5,075 bases of DNA, taken from the NCBI GenBank assembly GCA_937891425.1, contig CALAGD010000086.1:1-5075 (forward strand). Direction: 5' to 3'. The first letter of the stretch is position 1; each line of letters opens with the position of its first letter. Shown here in pieces: positions 1-4,803 of this stretch. The translations under genes were made by a program, and so were the position numbers. Source of the DNA: an uncultured Pigmentiphaga sp. GTDB lineage: Bacteria; Pseudomonadota; Gammaproteobacteria; Burkholderiales; Burkholderiaceae_B. The notes beneath the pieces were generated by a model, which saw only the letters and a list, made by a program, of their open reading frames with translations, made no database searches and had not been told where the DNA came from.

Positions 1-269
1 TGGCCCAGTTCCTGCCCCAGGGCGTTGGCGACGATACGACCGACGATGTCTGCCCCGCCACCCGGGCTGAACGGGACGATCAGTTTCACTGGACGATTGG
101 GGTAGCTTGCCTCAGTTGCCTGGGCGGCTTGGGTCATGCCAATGGATAGTAGCGTGCAAGCAGTGGTAGCGGCCAGTTTGCCGAGCAATGCGAGGGTGGT
201 GCGCCGCACGGAAGAGCAGCGTGGTTCAAACACCGCCCGGTGCGGGTGGTCCTTGCTGTGGTCGTACAT
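1..269 (-). CDS. Bug/TctC-family tripartite tricarboxylate transporter substrate-binding protein (5' part only)
   Basis: The first 89 codons of a periplasmic solute-binding protein are visible; the rest lies beyond the window's left edge. The ATG at 269 is preceded by an AAGGG ribosome-binding site six bases upstream. Residues 1-20 form a long polar N-region. Then comes an arginine pair (R22-R23), a hydrophobic core (about 26-45) and a likely signal-peptidase site after AQA (residues 49-51). The mature part opens with YPNRPVKLIVPFSPGGGAD, the signature start of Bug/TctC proteins, whose glycine-rich loop binds the ligand's carboxylate. Such proteins capture carboxylates or related small acids, some for TctAB-type transporters; many are orphans. 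The gene is divergent from the GntR regulator, so it is probably controlled by it and may supply the substrate of the downstream enzymes. Family assignment is firm; the ligand is unknown. The signal peptide could be Tat- or Sec-type. Confidence 0.9.
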   Translation of the reverse strand, partial: MYDHSKDHPHRAVFEPRCSSVRRTTLALLGKLAATTACTLLSIGMTQAAQATEASYPNRPVKLIVPFSPGGGADIVGRIVANALGQELG

Positions 270-315
270 GATTCGCCCTTAGAATGTGAGGTGGTTGAAC
301 AAACTGCCAGTAACG

Positions 316-344
316 ATTCAAGCAGGCTTTGCCTCTTTCGTCAA
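316..344 (-). promoter_or_regulatory. Predicted sigma70-type promoter of the divergent Bug/TctC gene
   Basis: Read on the minus strand, TTGACG (344-339) and TTGAAT (321-316) are separated by exactly 17 bases. They match the -35 consensus at 5 of 6 positions and the -10 consensus at 4 of 6. Transcription would start near 309, leaving a leader of about 40 bases before the ATG at 269. The -35 box overlaps the left arm of the palindrome at 342-360, so a protein bound there could block polymerase. This is prediction from sequence only. Confidence 0.45.
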
Positions 345-360
345 TAGAATTGTTCTATTG
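342..360. promoter_or_regulatory. Perfect palindrome in the divergent intergenic region, candidate operator
   Basis: CAATAGAA-TTG-TTCTATTG is an exact 8-bp inverted repeat around a 3-bp spacer. It lies between two divergent genes and overlaps the predicted -35 box of the Bug/TctC gene. A dimeric GntR-family protein encoded next door is the natural candidate ligand (inference). It is not followed by a T-run and sits upstream of both genes, so an operator is more likely than a terminator. Confidence 0.5.
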
Positions 361-375
361 AGAATACAATGAGAC
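352..375 (+). promoter_or_regulatory. Upstream copy of a 24-bp element shared with the operon promoter region
   Basis: This stretch contains TATTG-N4-TACAATGA followed by RAC and preceded by GTNN. It matches 1280-1303 at 18 of 24 positions. TACAAT at 365-370 would also serve as a -10 box (5 of 6 to consensus) for the regulator gene, with a start near 377 and a leader of about 24 bases, although no good -35 box lies at the right distance. Inner symmetry (TGT...ACA, 351-368) suggests a binding site. It overlaps the right arm of the 19-bp palindrome. The likely role is autoregulation of the GntR gene (inference). Confidence 0.4.
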
Positions 376-400
376 ATAAAATTATCGGAATACCTCTGGT

Positions 401-1177
401 ATGACAAGATCAATGCCCCTTCCGAAGTATCACAGCGTGTACCTTGTCCTCAAAGAACGCTTGCGCGATGGACGGTATGACGAGCGTCTGCCGGGCGAGC
501 TGGATCTGATGAAAGAGTTTGGGGTGTCGCGCGTCACTGTCCGCAAAGCACTGGAAAACCTGGCTGCAGAGGGATTGATCGAGCGGGCAGCGGGGCGAGG
601 TACACGCCCCGTGCGCAACGAAGGCACGCATGCGGGAACGCAAAGCGATCGGGTGCATTTGGGTGGCCTGCTCGACAACCTCATTACCGCGAGCCTGGCG
701 ACCACCATCCAGGTTGTCGAATGTGGCATTGTGAAGGCCCCCGACCCAGTAGCACAGTTGCTGGCGCTTGAGGATTCCGGCGAGGTATTGCGGTTCGTGC
801 GCGTGCGTCGCGCCAAATCGGGCCCGGTATCGCATATCGAGAGCTGGGTCCCGCGGAAGTTCGCCAAAGGTCTGACGAAGCGCAAGCTGTCTCGTGAGGC
901 CGTGCTGGTTCTGTTGGAAGCGTCCGGCATCAAGATCGGTCGCGCATCGCAGACGGTATCGGCCCGCCAGGCCGATGCGACGGTTGCCGAACGTCTGGAG
1001 GTGCCGTTGGGCAGCGCGCTCCTGTCAGTGCACCGGCTGGTGTACGACGCTGATGATCGTCCTGTGCTCCTGCTCTACGGCCTGTATGCACCGGAACGGT
1101 ACGTCTACAAGATGGAGCTCTCGCCCGGTGGAGCGGTGGATGCGCGCGTGTGGGTCGGTAACCCGCTGATCTCCTGA
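401..1177 (+). CDS. GntR-family transcriptional regulator, HutC subfamily (UTRA domain)
   Basis: A 258-residue, cytoplasmic, ligand-responsive DNA-binding protein. Residues 8-73 are a winged helix-turn-helix with the family pattern LPGELDLMKEFGVSRVTVRKA (30-50, key residues L30, P31, E33, G41, S43, T46, V47, R48). EGLIER and the wing motif GRGT (65-68) follow. Residues about 85-240 form a UTRA effector-binding domain: a linker, the strand around PVSHIESWVP (142-151), and the closing strands around LLSVHRLVY and LLLYGLYAPERY. The length is normal for HutC-type regulators, which usually repress until a pathway metabolite binds the UTRA domain. The ATG at 401 has no strong ribosome-binding site; the ATG at 413 is equally possible and would remove four residues outside the domain. 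Position between a divergent uptake gene and a downstream operon makes it the probable local regulator. The effector is not known but is plausibly a carboxylate handled by the operon. Confidence 0.93.
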   Translation: MTRSMPLPKYHSVYLVLKERLRDGRYDERLPGELDLMKEFGVSRVTVRKALENLAAEGLIERAAGRGTRPVRNEGTHAGTQSDRVHLGGLLDNLITASLATTIQVVECGIVKAPDPVAQLLALEDSGEVLRFVRVRRAKSGPVSHIESWVPRKFAKGLTKRKLSREAVLVLLEASGIKIGRASQTVSARQADATVAERLEVPLGSALLSVHRLVYDADDRPVLLLYGLYAPERYVYKMELSPGGAVDARVWVGNPLIS

Positions 1178-1185
1178 CACGGCCC

Positions 1186-1220
1186 GGCAGCGGCGTGGCG
1201 TTGCCGGTGCCCGCGCTGCC
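1186..1220 (+). terminator. GC-rich hairpin after the regulator gene, possible terminator
   Basis: GGCAGCG (1186-1192) pairs perfectly with CGCTGCC (1214-1220). The 21-base loop can form a small inner GGC/GCC stem. It begins nine bases after the regulator's stop codon. The following bases (TGAGTCTTGTTG) are only moderately T-rich, so an intrinsic terminator is possible but weak. Confidence 0.25.
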
Positions 1221-1279
1221 TGAGTCTTGTTGCAGACTGGCATCACCGCAGTCACGGTACCATGGCTTGCGAATTAAAT

Positions 1280-1303
1280 GTATTATTGCTAGTACAATGA
1301 AAC
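1280..1303 (+). promoter_or_regulatory. Downstream copy of the shared 24-bp element: candidate operator/promoter of the enzyme operon
   Basis: This copy lies in the only AT-rich island between the regulator and the operon. It repeats the TATTG-N4-TACAATGA core seen at 352-375 (18 of 24 positions identical). Its inner 18 bases (1279-1296) form a partial dyad, TGTA-T-TA-N4-TA-G-TACA, with six of nine base pairs matching. TACAAT at 1293-1298 could be a -10 box, giving a start near 1305 and a leader of about 55 bases. TTGCGA at 1267-1272 is the nearest -35-like sequence, but its 20-base spacing is too long for a strong promoter. Occurrence before both the regulator and the operon supports one regulator controlling both (inference). 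Confidence 0.42.
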
Positions 1304-1348
1304 TTTTAAAATGATTCGCTTGGCTTTGGTACCGGGAATACGTGCGCG

Positions 1349-1354
1349 GTGGAG
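1349..1354 (+). promoter_or_regulatory. Ribosome-binding site that decides the start of the large-subunit gene
   Basis: GTGGAG ends six bases before the ATG at 1361, which is ideal spacing. An in-frame GTG at 1349 could be taken as an earlier start, but it lies within this site and has no comparable site of its own, so the ATG at 1361 is preferred. Confidence 0.7.
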
Positions 1355-1360
1355 AACTCG

Positions 1361-2644
1361 ATGGACACCCAGGAACGGACAGCAGGGCAGGGCCAGACGC
1401 TGGCGCAGAAGCTGATTGCTTCGGCCGCGGGAAGGTTGCACGTTGACGTCGGCGAGATCGTCACCTGCAAGGTCGACCTGGCCATGTTTCACGATTCATC
1501 AGGGCCTAGGCGTCTCAAACCCATGCTCGAGGAACTCGGCGCCACCATCTGGGATAAATCGCGCGTCGTTCTGGTCATCGACCATTACGTACCCGAGAGC
1601 GACGATGAATCGCGCCGGATTGTCGACATCGCTCGCTCGTGGGCGCGACAGCAGCAGCTTCCTCATGTATATGACGGTCTGGGCATTTGCCATGTGGTGC
1701 TGCCCCAGCAGGGGCACATCCGCCCCGGCATGATGTGCGTTGGTGGCGATTCCCACTCGCCGACAGCAGGCGCCTTCGGCGCGTACATGTTCGGCGTAGG
1801 CAGCACTGAAATGCTCGGCGTCGTAGTGACAGGCGAGATTTGGCTCAAGGTGCCCGAGACCATCGAAATGTGGTGGGATGGGCGCGTCGGTGAGCGCGTC
1901 ATGGCCAAGGACATGATGCTCCACATGCTTGCGCGGCTGGGCATGAATGGCGGCAGGTACCAGGCGGTAGAGTTCGCCGGGCCCGCGGTAAGAAGCCTGT
2001 CGATGCAGGAGCGGATGACCCTTTCGAACATGAGCGCGGAGCTCGGCGCCCAGGCCGGCCTGATCGCGCCGGATGAGACGACCCGGCAGTGGCTGGAGCA
2101 GGCCGGCGTCCACGAGATCGACATCGAACCGTGGTTCACTGACGAGGACGCTGCCCGTACGCGTCATGTGTTCGACGCGAGCAGCTTGTCGCCCATGGTA
2201 GCGGCCCCCCATAACCCTGCCAATGCCGCCCCCGTTGATGAGCACGCCGGTACGCCGGTACATGTGGCCTACATAGGTGCCTGCACGGGCGCGAAGCTCG
2301 AAGACATGCGCGCAGCCGCCGAAGTGCTGAGGGGACACCGTGTGGCTTCGGGCGTACGGCTGCTGGTTGCACCCGCGAGCCGCCGCGATGTGGAACGTGC
2401 AGAACGCGAAGGCATCATGTCCACGCTGCTGGAGGCCGGTGCTCAGGTCTTGGCTACTTCTTGTGGCGCCTGCGCTGGCTACGGAAATGCCATCCAGGAA
2501 GAGGTAAATGTGATCTCCACGACTGCCCGAAATTTCAGGGGTCGCATGGGTTCTCCGTCCGCGTGCGTCTATCTGGCTTCGCCATATACGGTAGCAGCAG
2601 CGGCCGTGCGCGGCGTCATTTGCGATCCCCGGGAGGTTTGCTGA
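1361..2644 (+). CDS. Aconitase/isopropylmalate dehydratase-family large subunit, LeuC/DmdA-like hydro-lyase
   Basis: Catalytic, [4Fe-4S]-carrying subunit of a two-part hydro-lyase, 427 residues, the usual size for stand-alone LeuC-type subunits (about 420-470). Markers in order: VIDHYVP (72-78); GICHVVLP followed by GGDSHSPTAGAFGAYMFGVG (128-147); ACTG with Cys308; SCGAC with Cys368 and Cys371; and NFRGRMG (391-397) before the YLASP...AAAA tail. The three cysteines are the expected cluster ligands, with the open iron site for substrate. The usual SCTNGR motif reads ACTGAK here, so asparagine and arginine of the leucine-pathway form are changed. The reaction should be reversible hydration/dehydration of a malate-type acid, such as 2,3-dimethylmalate, citramalate, maleate/malate or a similar acid; the exact substrate cannot be read from sequence. 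Its stop overlaps the next gene's start, and an ICL/PEPM lyase follows, which favours carboxylate catabolism over leucine synthesis. Confidence 0.88.
   Translation: MDTQERTAGQGQTLAQKLIASAAGRLHVDVGEIVTCKVDLAMFHDSSGPRRLKPMLEELGATIWDKSRVVLVIDHYVPESDDESRRIVDIARSWARQQQLPHVYDGLGICHVVLPQQGHIRPGMMCVGGDSHSPTAGAFGAYMFGVGSTEMLGVVVTGEIWLKVPETIEMWWDGRVGERVMAKDMMLHMLARLGMNGGRYQAVEFAGPAVRSLSMQERMTLSNMSAELGAQAGLIAPDETTRQWLEQAGVHEIDIEPWFTDEDAARTRHVFDASSLSPMVAAPHNPANAAPVDEHAGTPVHVAYIGACTGAKLEDMRAAAEVLRGHRVASGVRLLVAPASRRDVERAEREGIMSTLLEAGAQVLATSCGACAGYGNAIQEEVNVISTTARNFRGRMGSPSACVYLASPYTVAAAAVRGVICDPREVC
2631..2636 (+). promoter_or_regulatory. Strong ribosome-binding site of the small-subunit gene
   Basis: GGGAGG lies inside the end of the large-subunit gene, seven bases before the ATG at 2644. 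The open frame runs upstream to 2461 without a stop, but this site and the ATGA overlap fix the true start at 2644. Confidence 0.75.
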
Positions 2645-3168
2645 TGACAGCCAGTGATACCTGGCACCACGTCTGGCGCGTGGGTGCGGACATCAATACC
2701 GACGTGCTGGCACCAGGTTACGTGATGCAGCATGGCGTTGACGTGATCGCGCGCCATTGTCTGGAGTCGGTGCGGCCCGAGTTCGCCCGCGACATGCGTC
2801 GGGGCGACGTGATCGTGGCCGGGCCGAATTTCGGCATCGGCTCGTCACGCGAGCAGGCTGCCGGCGTGCTGGTGCACCTCGGGGTCGCCGCAGTCATCGC
2901 TCCGTCATATGGCGGTCTGTACTTTCGAAATGCCTTCAATCTGGGGCTGATCCTGCTGACGTGTCCGGAGGCAGAAAGCATTGCGGACGGTGAAATGGTC
3001 CGGCTGCACCTGACGACGCAGCCACTGGTGGAAACTGCCGACGGCCGGTTACTGGAGTGCGAACCCATTCCCGATTTCCTTCTTGATATGGCCCGTGCGG
3101 GCGGATTGTTCAATCAATTGAAGACCCGTTTGCAGAACAGTGCAGCCTTGCCGGCAGACCGCGCATGA
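2644..3168 (+). CDS. Aconitase/isopropylmalate dehydratase-family small subunit (swivel domain), LeuD/DmdB-like
   Basis: Partner of the preceding large subunit, 174 residues, close to the short LeuD/DmdB type. It opens with the strand and loop VGADINTDVLAPG (13-25), matching the family pattern GDNINTDVIxPG. The substrate-contacting motif GPNFGIGSSREQA (60-72) follows, with the conserved Ser-Ser-Arg at 67-69, then VAAVIAPSYGGLYFRNAFNLGL, the core of the swivel beta/alpha domain. The loop after the TDV..PG motif, which in archaeal homologues discriminates isopropylmalate from homoaconitate, reads YVMQ (26-29). From memory this is neither the usual YLVM/YLVY nor YLRT type, so a different substrate is likely. 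The ATG overlaps the large-subunit stop in ATGA, indicating translational coupling and equimolar production. The final codons overlap the next gene by four bases. Confidence 0.9.
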   Translation: MTASDTWHHVWRVGADINTDVLAPGYVMQHGVDVIARHCLESVRPEFARDMRRGDVIVAGPNFGIGSSREQAAGVLVHLGVAAVIAPSYGGLYFRNAFNLGLILLTCPEAESIADGEMVRLHLTTQPLVETADGRLLECEPIPDFLLDMARAGGLFNQLKTRLQNSAALPADRA

Positions 3169-3905
3169 GCGCGACATCATTCGTAATGGGGAGAACACAC
3201 ACCGCCATGAATTCACTGAGCCAGGAAGAGGGCAGCACGCCTGGTCGTGCTGGCGAGTCCGCCGCAAATGCAGTCTCCGAGCATTCGGGACGTATGGCCC
3301 TGCTGGTCATTGACCTGCAGAATGATTTTCTTGCGTGTGAGGGTGCATATGCGCGGGGCGGGGTCACGAATTCCGAGGCGCTCGCCATGGTGCCACGGGT
3401 AGCCACCGTGGCTGAAGCCGTGAAGCGCGCTGGCGGCATGGTCGTGGCCAGCCGTTTCACGCTATGGCCGGATGCGCAGGGGCATGCGATGATTTCTTCG
3501 CATCTGAAAGCGTTGCGTCCGTTCTTGCGCGATGGCGACTTTGCGCCGGGCAGCTGGGGGCAGGGCGTGGTGGCCGAACTGCTGCCTCATATTGATGTTG
3601 CCGTCGACAAGGTTGCCTATTCTGCATTCTTCAATACCCAGCTTGACTGGGTGTTGCGGCGCGCGGGCATCAACACGCTGGCCGTGTGCGGCATCGTCAC
3701 CAACGGCGGGGTCGCCAGCAGCGTGCGTGACGCCCATGTCCGCGATTATCACGTCTACGTTCTGGAAGACGGCTGTGCCGCGTTTTCGCCACGGGTACAT
3801 GCGACTTCCATCGAAGACATGCGGAATGTTGCGGATGTGTTGACCTGCAGCGATCTCGTGCACAGGCTTGCCACTGTGTGGACGGACGATCGCAGCAGTG
3901 GATAA
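3165..3905 (+). CDS. Isochorismatase-fold hydrolase lacking the usual nucleophilic cysteine
   Basis: A 246-residue member of the isochorismatase-like (cysteine hydrolase) superfamily. The domain starts at RMALLVIDLQNDF (43-55), with Asp50 as the catalytic acid. Lys149 sits in VDKVAYSAFFNT, the second conserved residue. GIVTNGGVASSVRDAHVRD (176-194) is the third motif. In amidase members this last motif reads TNxCVxST with a cysteine nucleophile; here Gly182 takes its place. Glycine there is known in true isochorismatases such as EntB and PhzD and in some uncharacterised relatives, so amide hydrolysis by the standard thioester route is unlikely. Cys175 is nearby but at a different position. 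The ATG at 3165 overlaps the previous stop (ATGA) but lacks a strong ribosome-binding site. The ATG at 3207, with GGGGAG 13 bases upstream, is an alternative and would shorten the atypical 42-residue N-terminal extension. The substrate is unknown; operon position suggests it prepares or processes the hydratase substrate. Confidence 0.85.
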   Translation: MSATSFVMGRTHTAMNSLSQEEGSTPGRAGESAANAVSEHSGRMALLVIDLQNDFLACEGAYARGGVTNSEALAMVPRVATVAEAVKRAGGMVVASRFTLWPDAQGHAMISSHLKALRPFLRDGDFAPGSWGQGVVAELLPHIDVAVDKVAYSAFFNTQLDWVLRRAGINTLAVCGIVTNGGVASSVRDAHVRDYHVYVLEDGCAAFSPRVHATSIEDMRNVADVLTCSDLVHRLATVWTDDRSSG

Positions 3906-3925
3906 TCATCTCCTGACGACGGGCA

Positions 3926-3930
3926 AAGGA
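3926..3930 (+). promoter_or_regulatory. Ribosome-binding site that decides the start of the lyase gene
   Basis: AAGGA lies nine bases before the ATG at 3940. The reading frame is open back to an ATG at 3868, but that codon is inside the hydrolase gene and lacks a comparable site. The family's conserved N-terminus also begins just after 3940. Confidence 0.65.
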
Positions 3931-3939
3931 AGCCATTTC

Positions 3940-4803
3940 ATGTCGAATAGCCTTGCCGCGCGGCTCGCAGAGCCACGCATCCTGCTTGCTCCGGGCGTGT
4001 ACGACGCACTGAGTGCACTGATCGCCGAGCAGACCGGGTTCGAGGCCGTGTATCTGTCGGGTGCCTCGATTGCCTATACACGGCTGGGCCGTGCCGACAT
4101 CGGATTGACCACATTTACGGAGGTAGTTGATACCTTGTCGAGCATTACCGAGAGGATATCGCTGCCCGTCATTGTGGATGCCGATACCGGGTTTGGCAAT
4201 GCCCTGAACGTGGGCCGCACGGTACGTGGCCTGGAGCGCTGCGGAGCGGCCATGATCCAGCTGGAAGACCAGACATTTCCCAAGCGCTGCGGGCATCTGG
4301 ACGGAAAGTCGCTGGTGCCGGTCGCTGAAATGGTGGGAAAGATCAGGGCGGCTACCGACGCACGACACAACCAGGACACGCTGATCCTGGCGCGTACGGA
4401 TGCGCTGGCAGTGGAAGGCTTCAACGCTGCCCTCGAACGGGCCGAGCGCTACCTGGAGGCGGGAGCCGACGCATTGTTCATTGAAGCATACCGGTCGGCG
4501 GAGCAGATGCAGCATGCCTGCCAGCAGTTCGCGAACCGGGCGCCGTTGCTGGCCAATATGGTCGAGGGCGGGAAAACGCCCGTGTCTTCTGCCGAAGACC
4601 TTGAGCGGTACGGGTTTCGCATCGCCATTTTCCCGGGCGGCACCGTCCGCGCACTGGCGCATGTGCTGCAAGGGTACTTCCGGAGCCTGAAACGGCATGG
4701 CACCACCGCGCCATGGCGAGAGCAGATGCTCGATTTCGAGCAGCTCAACGAGCTGATCGGCACGCCCGAGCTGCTGCAGCTGGGCAGGCGCTACGAAGCT
4801 TAG
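3940..4803 (+). CDS. Isocitrate lyase/PEP mutase-superfamily C-C lyase (2,3-dimethylmalate lyase or methylisocitrate lyase-like)
   Basis: A 287-residue TIM-barrel enzyme, the usual length for PrpB, 2,3-dimethylmalate lyase and related members. Early motif APGVYDALSA (17-26) leads to YLSGASIAYTRLGRADIG (38-55), which binds the pyruvate/oxyanion part. DADTGFGN (80-87) supplies the magnesium ligands. QLEDQ (107-111) and PKRCGHLDGK (114-123) follow; Cys117 is the catalytic residue that marks lyases as opposed to mutases. RTD (152-154), IEAY (181-184) and NMVEGGKTP (206-214) complete the barrel. The expected reaction is Mg-dependent retro-Claisen/aldol cleavage of a 2- or 3-substituted malate-type acid to pyruvate (or glyoxylate) plus a carboxylate. 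Paralogues include oxaloacetate-acting enzymes and carboxyphosphonoenolpyruvate mutase-like proteins, so the exact activity is open. Neighbouring hydratase subunits argue for 2-alkylmalate or methylisocitrate-like substrates. It is the last gene of the operon, 34 bases after the hydrolase. Confidence 0.88.
   Translation: MSNSLAARLAEPRILLAPGVYDALSALIAEQTGFEAVYLSGASIAYTRLGRADIGLTTFTEVVDTLSSITERISLPVIVDADTGFGNALNVGRTVRGLERCGAAMIQLEDQTFPKRCGHLDGKSLVPVAEMVGKIRAATDARHNQDTLILARTDALAVEGFNAALERAERYLEAGADALFIEAYRSAEQMQHACQQFANRAPLLANMVEGGKTPVSSAEDLERYGFRIAIFPGGTVRALAHVLQGYFRSLKRHGTTAPWREQMLDFEQLNELIGTPELLQLGRRYEA

Noticed and set aside
1499..2338. 279-codon open frame on the minus strand inside the large-subunit gene
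   Set aside because: It is antisense to a clearly conserved aconitase-family gene, has no recognisable domain, and such long shadow frames are common in GC-rich coding DNA.
2461..2643. Upstream extension of the small-subunit frame
   Set aside because: It overlaps the conserved C-terminus of the large subunit in another frame, and the extra residues match no LeuD-type sequence. The strong site at 2631-2636 points to 2644.
1361..3168. Assignment of the subunit pair as leuC and leuD of leucine biosynthesis
   Set aside because: No leuB or leuA is nearby, the operon ends in an ICL/PEPM lyase, and the ACTGAK and YVMQ motifs depart from the leucine-pathway pattern. The symbols were therefore not given.
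3697..4698. 333-codon open frame on the minus strand across the hydrolase and lyase genes
   Set aside because: It spans two well-supported genes in antisense, and its translation shows no family motif, only scattered His, Arg and Gln typical of an antisense frame.
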